DNA from: Leishmania donovani
Taxonomy: Eukaryota > Euglenozoa > Kinetoplastea > Trypanosomatida > Trypanosomatidae
Assembly (NCBI RefSeq): GCF_000227135.1
Contig: NC_018257.1
Span: forward strand, 828,498 to 892,497
DNA length: 64,000 bases
Direction: 5' to 3'
In this document: piece by piece, positions 40,111-49,248 of the stretch
Position numbering within the stretch: the first letter of the stretch is position 1
How the letters are laid out: the number at the start of each line of letters is the position of its first letter
Notes under the pieces: generated by a model
The model's database searches: none
Told to the model about the DNA's origin: nothing
What the model saw: only the letters and a program-made list of their open reading frames with translations
Translations under genes and position numbers: made by a program

Positions 40111-41505
40111 TTACGTCGCCTCATCGGTGCGCACTTTCCTGTGGCTCGAAGTTGGCACACGGAAGACCTGCTCCAGCGCAGGGCCCTCGATGAGGTAGAC
40201 TTGCGAGAAGGACGCGCTCTCCGACTCCGGCAGCAACGGGTGGTCGCAGGCGACAGAGAAGGCGCGTAGAAACTTGAGACGCAGATGGCACTTCTCCAGC
40301 GCGTTGCGCAGTGCATCTGCGAGGGGACGGCGCTTCATCGGGCAATCCTGATTGGCTTTGCTCTCGTCACCGCCATAGAAAACCTTGCGACGGGGCAGGA
40401 GGTCGTGCACACCAAGCGGCGCCTCTTCCTGGGCCACGATGAGCATCGTGCCAACGCCAATCACTTTGTTGTTTGCAAGCGAACGCACGAGCTCCGCCCA
40501 CTGATTGCTGGTACTGAGGAACTTGGGGTGGCACTCGATGTACACAACATCTTGCTGGTGTCGTACACGCAGCTCGGCAGGGTCGCAGCAGACGGTCTCG
40601 CAGGTCTTGAACACAGAGGCGGAGTGGTTGCAAATTAGGTTTGCCCGCGCCCACTCCAGCGACGTCTCCTCGCGGTGGAGGACGGTGACGTGCTTTGCCG
40701 TCATGACCGCGTTCATCGCGGCCGACCCGCTGCGGTCGTAGATTGTGAGGACGCGCTTCCCCTTCCCCACATCGCGCATCATGCGGCGGGTGCGGCGGTG
40801 TGCAGGGTTGATGAGAAACAAGTTTTCCGTTGACGGCATCCGCATGTCGGGTCTCAGCCAGAGGTGACTCACACCGCCCTCCACGTACAGCTGCGGGAGC
40901 GAGATGGTGGGCGTGACGATCGACACCCGCGCTGTATCACCGAGAGTCGGAGTGTCCAAGAGCACATCCTCAGCGCCGCGACGAGACAGGAAATCCAACA
41001 GGGGTGTCACTAGCCTCTCCGCCCCGAATGACGTTGCCACAACGCGCACGAAGCACTCAGAGAAAACGTCCACAAAGAGAGACGGCAGACTATCAGCGTA
41101 GCCGTTGACGACGCGGTACGTGTTGCTCTGTGTCTGCGGAAGAATGCGCCGGCGTCGCTCCCATGCCTCGTGCACGCGGGCCATAAAAAAGTCTTCGCTG
41201 ATCGCCGGCAGCATCGCGGCCAAGCTCGCTGTCATGTCGAACACATCCACTCGCTTCAGATGCGGCTCGTAGAAGCCGAGTGCTACCAGCGAGTTGTCAT
41301 CTCGGCGGACCTCCACGATGCGGCCGGCCTCCAGCTCATGCCTGGCGAAGTCGACGCTGCTGGGGTGGAAGAGTCGCAGTGGCAGATTGCACTGCCGACG
41401 CCGCGTCATGAGCCGGTGCTGCGTCGGCTGCAGACGCAGCTGCGGAAACTTATGCGCCGCCTGAATGCGGCTACCCGCCAGCGGCCCAAGAACCTTTGCG
41501 TGCAT
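40111..41505 (-). CDS. RlmI-like class I methyltransferase-fold protein with degenerate motifs
   Basis: The protein has 464 residues. After a basic N-terminus that could be a mitochondrial leader, the order follows the RlmI (rRNA cytosine-5 methyltransferase) family. First comes a PUA-like part (GRIVEVRRDDNSLVALGFYE). Next is the linker domain, with RVVNGYADSLPSLFVDVFSE matching the family's YR-ING-ESDGLPG-xVD block. Last comes a Rossmann part. In that part the SAM-binding glycine motif reads VLTIYDRSGSAA (about 251-262), and the usual DPPK(F) reads IECHPKF (about 320-326). No PxxSCS-like catalytic cysteine motif is visible near the end. It may be an inactive relative or one with a changed chemistry. 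The ATG at 41505 was chosen over a non-ATG upstream extension that looks like leader. Confidence 0.8.
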   Translation of the reverse strand: MHAKVLGPLAGSRIQAAHKFPQLRLQPTQHRLMTRRRQCNLPLRLFHPSSVDFARHELEAGRIVEVRRDDNSLVALGFYEPHLKRVDVFDMTASLAAMLPAISEDFFMARVHEAWERRRRILPQTQSNTYRVVNGYADSLPSLFVDVFSECFVRVVATSFGAERLVTPLLDFLSRRGAEDVLLDTPTLGDTARVSIVTPTISLPQLYVEGGVSHLWLRPDMRMPSTENLFLINPAHRRTRRMMRDVGKGKRVLTIYDRSGSAAMNAVMTAKHVTVLHREETSLEWARANLICNHSASVFKTCETVCCDPAELRVRHQQDVVYIECHPKFLSTSNQWAELVRSLANNKVIGVGTMLIVAQEEAPLGVHDLLPRRKVFYGGDESKANQDCPMKRRPLADALRNALEKCHLRLKFLRAFSVACDHPLLPESESASFSQVYLIEGPALEQVFRVPTSSHRKVRTDEAT

Positions 41506-42368
41506 GCGAATGTAGAGGTATACCGTTATTACGAGATGCGAACAGAGAGGGTGCGCGTTGAGAGTGAAGTGAACAGAGGCCACATCGGCTTCGCGAGTAA
41601 CAACAAGAAGTCCCGCAAATATATGTCGATTACGCCGTGCGCTGCACTGCTGATGAGCAACGGAGAACAAAAACAGCAGAGAGGGGGTAGAGGAGAGGGG
41701 GAGGGTGGGGACGAGATTCTTCACAGTGGACCATCTGAAGAAACTGAGAACAAGTGTGGAGAAGCAGTTGGAGGCGGACGTGGAAGACAAGAGTGAAGCA
41801 GGTATGGAGAATCGCGGGCGTTAACAGCGAAGAAAAGGCAAGGGCAGAGAACATACTACAGAAGGCCCGCTCGGGAGAGCGGTGTACGACGTTCATGACC
41901 AGCGTGCGTCATTGTCGTCGCCGTCACCTTCGCCTACCCTCAGAGCTTGCAACGCATGTTCGTGTATTCTCGTCTGTGTGGCCTTCTCGTCACCTCGGCT
42001 GCTTTTTTGCCTCTGTCACTTTCCTTTCCTTTTCAATCCCTCGCGTGTGCAACGTTAAACAAAGCAAATTGTGTTCGCTCATGACGATTTCGCTGGCGGT
42101 CGTGAACGTCCCCCTTCACCCGCCCGCAGCTCGCAGACGGGAGGGAGGGGGGGGGGGAACGCGCACGCGCGTTCCGTCAATGAGAGGCAAAGGAATGCAA
42201 GGCAACGCTCCTTTTCCTGGCTTTCGCGTTTGCAGGTCAGCCATCGCGTATGTGTGTGCTGGTCTGAAGCACGTGCGAGGGCGTGGGTGGACTCAAAGCA
42301 GGATTGGCCCCTCAATCACACAGCACGCCTCGGCATCCCCAATCCCTCCCCATCGCAGTTTAGCCCCG
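41506..42368. other. Spacer between the SET and RlmI-like genes
   Basis: This 0.86-kb spacer has a G-rich stretch at about 42138-42160. Short frames only; I see no gene or repeat family. Confidence 0.55.
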
Positions 42369-43433
42369 CTAGTCCATGAGATACCGCGCCGCCCAAACAT
42401 CGTTCATGCATATTACGCTTTGGCGAAGGAGAGAGCCATTGTGAGATGGATGCCCCCGGCTCACTCCTCTGCCGCCCCCCGCTAGTCGATAGTCGAGCGT
42501 AATCTCTTCACCGCGGCTAATGCGGCGCCGTGCACGCACGACAACGGAGCGCCGCACCGCCGACACCACCGCCGCGGCGGCCGGTGACGTGCCACAGTGA
42601 TTCAGTGCATCCAGCCCCGGCGCAAAGACACTACAGCTGCTATCGGGTGTGTTCGAGGTACTGGAAAGTAGCGGCATCCGCAGAACGCGGGAACGCACCA
42701 GGTACAGGCTTGTCAGAAGCACCGTGTCGAACAACGACGGGGCTTCGTCGAGAAAGCGGAACTCCACGTTGCTGGCGTGCGTCATGATGGCGTCACGGAG
42801 GTTGCTGGACAGCTGCTCGAGGCACAGGTGTGCCTCCGCGGAGGAGGCGTCGCTGTAGATGGACTCCAATCCCCACTGCAGGTAGTCCTCGAACGGCAGG
42901 CTGGCAGTAAACCGGTCGGACAAGTCGTGTGGCGCTGGGCCAATACTATGGGCAACGCGTGTTGCCGCTGAAAGGTTTAGCGCGTGCGCGTAGAAGTAGC
43001 GCAGTGCCACGCAGGTAGCGAGGGCGGCCTCGACCGGGGAGAGAGTAAGCGCCATCACCGACGGCGCCGCAGCGATGCTCCCCGGCGCTGCTTCGCACGA
43101 GATAGCAGAACTCAAAGACACGCGGTCGGCGGGGGCGTCAGTGGAGAACCTCTGCAGCCACACCCACGCCTCCGGAAACAACGCCACGCCCCGATTGCAG
43201 TGGCGCAGGTGCCGCGCACCCTTCACATTGTCCAACAAAGGTGACGAAGAACGGCCGCCATCGCGTGGAAGGTCAAGCTGCGTAATGAAGCAGTAGCGAA
43301 GTGGTACCGATAGCACTAAATCACCGCGGTTCAGTGCAGCAGCGGCGAATACGCCACGAACGCCGTTGCACCGCCGTCGCTGCTGCCGCAAAGCGCACCA
43401 GCGCGCGCCGTGGAGCCGATGCAAGAGGCTCAT
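42369..43433 (-). CDS. SET-domain protein, putative lysine methyltransferase (SETD3/RLSMT-like)
   Basis: The protein has 354 residues. The N-terminal SET motif GVRGVFAAAALNRGDLVLSV lies at about 24-43. The C-terminal SET motifs are GLDALNHCG (about 273-281, the NH of the SAM-binding pseudoknot) and SRGEEITLDYRLAGG (about 304-318, with the catalytic-type tyrosine). A long helical insert between them (residues 60-250) is the iSET pattern of the SETD3/Rubisco-LSMT type, which methylate non-histone lysines or histidines. The usual C-terminal LSMT substrate-binding domain is nearly absent, so the protein is shorter than typical relatives (about 450-600). Substrate unknown. Confidence 0.85.
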   Translation of the reverse strand: MSLLHRLHGARWCALRQQRRRCNGVRGVFAAAALNRGDLVLSVPLRYCFITQLDLPRDGGRSSSPLLDNVKGARHLRHCNRGVALFPEAWVWLQRFSTDAPADRVSLSSAISCEAAPGSIAAAPSVMALTLSPVEAALATCVALRYFYAHALNLSAATRVAHSIGPAPHDLSDRFTASLPFEDYLQWGLESIYSDASSAEAHLCLEQLSSNLRDAIMTHASNVEFRFLDEAPSLFDTVLLTSLYLVRSRVLRMPLLSSTSNTPDSSCSVFAPGLDALNHCGTSPAAAAVVSAVRRSVVVRARRRISRGEEITLDYRLAGGGRGVSRGHPSHNGSLLRQSVICMNDVWAARYLMD

Positions 43434-46400
43434 CAGCGTCTCGGTGCGCCCTCCGCGCCGGGGCCAAAAAGCGGAGCAAAGGAATTCTTTTCTTTTTTTT
43501 CTTGGGCGGGAGTGAAAGGGGTTTCGCGTCTCGGACTTTCGACTATGGATGCTGGCAGCAGACGCCTATGAAGCATCTCCCCCTCCCTGCAAAAAAAAAA
43601 AAGCGGTGCTGTTCACGCTCCGTGTGCGTGGGTGTGGGTACGCTCCCATGCGCGCTATGCGTGAGTTTGTGACGGCGCGGCACAGTTTGGCGCCTGATGA
43701 TGAGCTGAGCATGGGGTCCAAAAACGCGAATAAAAAGAGTTGGTGTAGAGGTGTGGCGAAGAGGACACACGCCCACACACCAGTGGAAATGAGCAAAACC
43801 GCAAGTGAAAAGGTGAATACATAAGGACAGAGAGTACGCTATGGTGGTGAAGCGCAACATTTGGCATGCACTGCCGCAGTGCGGCTCACGCACAGTCCAT
43901 CAGCGCACACGTTTCTCTATGTATGTATGTGTGTGTGTGCGCGCGCGCGTGTACGTGCGCCGGCGGCCCTGTCATCCTCCACTTTGCGCGCCCTCTTTCC
44001 CTCATTCTTTTCGAAAAACAAACAAAAAGAGAGCGAATAGAAACAGACGCACAGACACCACGTCCCTCTCGGCGAACTTTTAGGTGGATGTCGGAAGGGC
44101 AGCGAGGACGGCGAGGCAACACCTTGAAAACGGTGGCGAAACCGCTGAGCAATCCATACCTCTCGCGAAATTGGACGTGCGAACTTCTGCAGAGATCCGC
44201 TCTCGCCTCCAGTCAGTTGCACCAAATTATTCCTTGTGTTGAGGCACAAACGTGATTCTGTCGCGTGCTAGGCAAGCAGCCAGGACGCACAGATCCGGGT
44301 AGGTCACGCATTAGTTTTGTCTATCCATTTTTTTTTCACTTCAGCTCAACCGTTTTCATATAGCCTCTGATTTTCTGCATGATGCAGACGCAGGCGTTTG
44401 GGTAAGCGATTTGTTTTTTTTCCTTTGAGCTTCATGTGAGAGGCCTTCGTCCCCCCCCGCCGCCGCCCTCTTACACGCTGCTGCTTTGATGCGTGGTGTT
44501 GCTGTTCCTGTTTCAAAATTCATCAGTAAACAGTGTGAGGATCAAGTCGATGGGTGCGCATGAGGGTCCGTGGCGTTTTCCCCACCGCGTCATCTTGCTT
44601 GTGTTTCTTGTTTGCTCGTCTCTTCGGTCCGTATGGCCGCTTACCGATCATCAAAAGAGAGACGAGGACAAAACGTGGGAAAAGGGACAACACAAAACAA
44701 AACAACAACAGAGACGGCGCAGTCGTAGACGCCCGAGCACACGTCCGTCAAACAAGAAGAGGGCGAAAGAGGAGGCTCACCAGCACACAAGGACACAAGC
44801 AAGCAAGCAAATAAAATCATCTCAAAAAAAAAGAGCCACGCGACGGAGAGTGAGTCATCCCGCAGGTCCAGAAGGGGAAATGGGTCATCCTTTCGAACGC
44901 TCCTCCGCTTCGCGTTCCTTTTCTTCCCATTCCATTCGCTTGCTCTCTCTCTTTACGTTTTTTTTTTCGAGATCGTTTCCTTCGAGTGGGCCGCACCGCA
45001 CGTGCGACGCCACTGCTTGCACGAGGGCGTGCAGTTCTGAAGGCACGAGTACAATGATGTTTCCTGGCCTTGCTTCGCTGTTGGTCTTTGTATTTCCGGA
45101 TAAACACAAAGGCGCAAAAAAAAAAACAATAAAAGCGCTCGTCATCATCAGAGCGTGCACATGAGAGAAACAAAGGAAAAAAAGACGAAACAAAAAAAAA
45201 ATCAGGAGATGAGGCGGTAAGCGCGGAGGCGCCAACGGCACAGATACGCAGAACAAGGGAGACGAGGGACAGTGGACATCAGTGCCATCGCGTACGAGCA
45301 GGCCATACAACTGAGATATACTCGCTTGTGGGCATGCGCACTCAGACGTCTATACGTGCCGCCCGGCCCAGGACAGAGGAAATACATATATAAAGAAGGT
45401 TTTTCGCCGTCGACAACGCGCCCTTGTCAACGCTTGGTGCTTCTCTTTGTTCGGATGACACTTTCTGCGAATCAAACCAGCTTCGCCAATCAGCGCCGTC
45501 ACGCGACAAATAAACACAAAAAGCTCACAAGAGAAAAGACACAACGGCCAGACCAGCAAAGCAACCAACAAGACAACGAAAACGCACCAGTGCCACCCTG
45601 CATGCCCTCCTCCTTCTCTTGCGTCCTTTGTGTTTCTTTTTTTGGTTGTTGTGGTTGTTTCGCTTGGCGCAGCATGGCCGCTTCTCCGTTTTGTTTTTGT
45701 TTGTTTCGCCCTCGTGCGCGAGCGTGTGTGTGTGTGTGTGTGTGTGTACGAAGGCGATCCTTCTCCTCTGTTTCTCTCTCTTTGACTTCTTATTCCCCCT
45801 TCTATCCATCTCACGTGTTTCGTATTTCGTTTTTCTCTGTTGTCGGTATTTGGCTTCGCATGCGCTTACCACACAAACGCACCCACGGAGGCAGGGAAAG
45901 AAAGGACCAAAAAGAAAGAAAAAGAAGAAACGAGGTAGGGGAGGGGCGGGAGAGCGAGAGGCGGCGCACGGGCACTTGCACAAGCGCGTACCCATCTATG
46001 GAGCGAGAGAAGACACGAAAGCAGCACGAAATGACAGGTGAAGAAAAAATGGGTGTCATGAATCCGAAGGGGAGGAAGAGGGGAGACGAAAAGGTAACAA
46101 CGCAAAACAAAATAAAAAAAGATAGGGAGCAAAGAGAGAAGTACAACGGAATAATGAACCAAACACCAACGGCATATATAGATAGATCGAAATATATAGA
46201 TGTCGGCAGAGCGCGAAGACCTGCGATTGGGGGAGGGAGATGACGAGAAAGAGGCAAGCACATGCACATCTCATCAAATGCACAGACCTGCTCTCGGTAG
46301 GGCACTAGAGGAAGAGGGTGAGCTAGTATGAAATCGAGACTGCGAGTGCGTGTATGAGGCCACGAGGAGGATAGAAAAATGGGGAAGTTAACAGAGCGAA

Positions 46401-46684
46401 GCGGGGCGTGAGGGGAGAGTGAGCGCGCGAGGGTGTGCTGCTCCTCTCCCCATCTGTTCTTGCGAGAGCGTTTTCTCGTAGGCTTCACGGGAGAAACGTC
46501 CACGATTCGCAATGCTTCGCAGCGCCTCTCCTCATTTTCTACGGAGGATATAATTCAAGCCCACAAACACGGGCACGGACATCGGCAGACGCGTGGGTGA
46601 CACGCATTTCTTCATCGAATACTCACCTCACAATGCTTCACTGTCCCGCCTCTGTGACCCTACTGTACCTTCGCCGCGTTGCTT
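43434..46684. other. 3.25-kb spacer without a recognised gene
   Basis: This is the second longest gene-free stretch. It has many A, T and G homopolymers, a GT run at 45724-45747, TATATA patches at about 45386 and 46180, and strongly purine-rich plus-strand blocks. Several frames of 100-320 codons exist on both strands, including 45272-46243 plus and 45811-46512 minus. Their translations are runs of Arg/Lys/Glu or Phe/Leu/Ser typical of simple sequence. They would be long UTRs if transcribed. Confidence 0.55.
45724..45747. repeat. GT dinucleotide microsatellite
   Basis: About twelve GT units lie in the long spacer upstream of the SET gene. It is simple sequence only. Confidence 0.9.
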
Positions 46685-47734
46685 CTACGCGTAGGGGTCC
46701 TCGGCAGCCTGCATGGAGGCGGTGTAGTCTGTTATCATGTCGCTGAGCGCCTTGGCGTTGTAGCGGCCAGTGCGGGCGAAGCGGCACTGCGCCACGACGG
46801 GAATGATGCCGCCCACAGTGATCCACTCGCACTTCTTGAACCATTTCTCGGCAGAACAGTCCTCTTTCTCAGCCGCTCTGGTCGTGGACTCACCCTTCCT
46901 TTTCGCCTCGGGCCCCTTCCCTTCCCTCGCTGCCTCGTTAGCAGCCCTCTCCTCGGCGTCGATCTTCCTCGCTGCGGCGACGGTAGCTCTTACTGTGGCG
47001 TCCTGCTTCTTGGCCCACGCCTCGCTGCGGTAGTGGAGGATGTGCCAATCCCTCTCCACGCCGTCGTCAATGGGCTCCGACTTCACACATTTGTGCTGCA
47101 CAGCGTTGTGCACGAGCAGCTCTGACAGCGTCGTGCCGTCGAAGACGATGGCCTGGCCTCCAGAGGCGCAGGCGCAGAGCTGGGCCATCGCCGCACCCTG
47201 GCCGTGGCCGATGTACACGGTAATCAGCTCCTCGGCAGTATGTGCACGGACCACCTTGATCTGGTTGGCGCCATGCTCGGAGTGCTCTTCAAGGTTGTTG
47301 CCGTAGTCGTCGGAGATCTGACCGGGGAACGTCACCACGCGGCCCACCGTCTCGTTCGTCTCCGTGTCGATCACCACGAAAGAGCGCACGCGCAAGAAGA
47401 AGACGCTCTTCAAGCGGGCGAACTCCGCATCCATAGCGTCCGCAGCCTCAGCGACGGCGGTGTTACGGCTCGCCCCGGCGGCCTGGCGCATTTCCGACGT
47501 CACCTTGCCAACGTATGCCTGCTGACCGGGGCTGCGCAGCGTGTCCAGGTACATCATGATATCAGCAGTTTCTGGCTCCGAGACGCAGATTTCACACATG
47601 GCGTAGCTGCCGATCAGCGTCGACGTCTCCACCGGCTTGTCAGGGGAGCAGAGAAATGCCATATGCGAGAGGAAGCGGGCATCGATCTTAAAGTCCTCGA
47701 CACCGAAGACGGTGTGGACGGCAGGAGCGGGCAT
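46685..47734 (-). CDS. Hypothetical protein with degenerate lipase-like nucleophile elbow
   Basis: The protein has 349 residues and no family was firmly recognised. The segment LITVYIGHGQGAAMAQLCAC (170-189), followed by GGQAIVFDGTTL, has the strand-turn-helix-strand pattern of class-3 lipases and related alpha/beta hydrolases (VTGHSLGGALAQL, then xAVTFNAPG). However, the nucleophile serine of GxSxG is Gly (GHGQG). If the fold call is right, this is a pseudo-hydrolase. A Lys/Glu/Arg/Ala-rich helix follows (about 255-300), and the end contains WFKKCEWITVGGIIPVVAQ. There is no signal peptide or clear membrane segment. The ATG at 47734 follows a very pyrimidine-rich leader. The upstream frame extension is Leu/Ser-rich and looks untranslated. 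Confidence 0.8.
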   Translation of the reverse strand: MPAPAVHTVFGVEDFKIDARFLSHMAFLCSPDKPVETSTLIGSYAMCEICVSEPETADIMMYLDTLRSPGQQAYVGKVTSEMRQAAGASRNTAVAEAADAMDAEFARLKSVFFLRVRSFVVIDTETNETVGRVVTFPGQISDDYGNNLEEHSEHGANQIKVVRAHTAEELITVYIGHGQGAAMAQLCACASGGQAIVFDGTTLSELLVHNAVQHKCVKSEPIDDGVERDWHILHYRSEAWAKKQDATVRATVAAARKIDAEERAANEAAREGKGPEAKRKGESTTRAAEKEDCSAEKWFKKCEWITVGGIIPVVAQCRFARTGRYNAKALSDMITDYTASMQAAEDPYA

Positions 47735-49248
47735 TGGTGAACGAAGGAGGAGAAGGAGAGCAAGGTGGCAGGAAGAGAGAGGGTGAGAGACGGAAAGGAA
47801 AGGAGTGCGAGAAAAGGCACTTGCGTGAGTACGACGACACAGATGGCGATGCACCTCAGGTGTAGATTGCTATATGCTCTGCGGCAAGATTTGATGGGGC
47901 GACGTGTATACAGAGATGACGGCGTGTGAGGTAATTGTGGAAGGAAAGGGTCACCGTTTGCGTGCGCTCCACAGCACGAGATGTTCGGTGAGCGTGGCGG
48001 GGAAGGACGGCGAGAGGGAGAGAGTGGAACATGTCCACGCAGAGGTGCGGTCAGCAGGAAGAGAATCTGCAATACCACGGGGGGGGGGGAATACAGCTAT
48101 GGGCCGTGGGGCCAAACCTGCGGTGGTTCATTCTGTGACTTCGCTGCATCCAGGAAAAGCGGAGGACATCGCATGGAGAAAGGGCGCACACTGTGTGGTC
48201 CTGGTCTCGTTGAGGTGACGAAGAGGCGACTGGCCGACGTTCCGTCCTTGTTTTCCGTTTGGTTGTTTCGGTTTCCTGTGATGATCAATCATGATCCATC
48301 GTAGCCGGCACGCTCGTCGATCATACACACACACACACAGGCACGCACACCTCTTCGCGCACAGCTGCGCAGGGCAGTTCACAGATCTCGCACGCAGGGG
48401 TAGGTGACTATGGAAGGGGAGTAAAATGTCCATGTAGCCGCCTATTGCAGTGGTGCTAATGTCGGGCTTGATTACACGCTTCCAAGGATTCGTAAGCAAG
48501 GCTCTGTAGACAGAGCATAAGGCGAACAGAGAACGAGAGCATCAGCGAAGAGAGAGGTGGTGGGAATGGTGGTGGTGGTGGTGCACAACAGTACAGCAGA
48601 TGTGCGCCTTGCTTTCGAGTTGGCTGTCATTGTCCACTGAACCGGAGAGAAGAGGTGAAGCAGAGGGACGTAAAGATACGCAGCCTCGCACTCCGGACTG
48701 GTTGTCAGGTCGGTCGAAGGGGAGAGCAGAGTGCGAATCATGGCGACGACACAAGAACACCCTCACACATGTGCACGCTTTCTGCTTCGATCGCTGAGCA
48801 ACTCATGAAAATTGTTAGGGCTGCCGTTGCCGCATCGGTAGAACCTCGCCTGCGCACGGGTCTTCTCAGAAGCGCACAAGGAGAAGCTGCTACGAGGCGT
48901 GGCTTCCTCCCCGCTCCACCTGCTCGGCAGGAGCGTGTGCGCGATGCACAGAGCGCCTTCGGATCCTTTTGTTTGTGGCACTGCGAGGGCAACGTTGCTG
49001 AGCCCTGCACAGAGAGTGGCATCCGTATTGCCATGATGTAATACAGCACCCTCTCTATGGCGCTTCGTGTGCTTGCACTTCTATGCGGCACCCATGAAGG
49101 GGAAGGGAGAGACAGAAGGATGTAGTGCCCCGTCCGCCCCACCGGCAGGGCGGGGGGTACGTGCCACCGATGGCATTCGTATGTCTACTGCGCAGTTCTT
49201 TCTCTTTTGTTTCATCGCACACCGTTGCCGCCGTCTGCTGTGACGAAA
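47735..49248. other. Spacer between the DZIP1-like and hypothetical genes
   Basis: This 1.5-kb spacer contains a purine-rich block at about 47740-47800, the pyrimidine tract of the downstream gene on the transcribed strand. It also has a poly-G run at 48080-48089, a CA run near 48327 and a GGT run near 48568. No gene or recognisable repeat family is seen. Confidence 0.55.

Noticed and set aside
44493..45164. 223-codon plus-strand frame
   Set aside because: It is antisense to the array, with Lys/Arg/Gln-rich low-complexity content and no homology recognised.
45272..46243. 323-codon plus-strand frame
   Set aside because: It is antisense to all neighbouring genes. It consists of low-complexity Arg/Lys/Glu runs and a GT microsatellite translated as Cys-Val.
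45811..46512. 233-codon minus-strand frame in the long spacer
   Set aside because: The translation is Phe/Leu/Ser/Pro-rich simple sequence, overlaps equally long frames on the other strand, and has no domain. It looks like the by-product of a pyrimidine-rich spacer.
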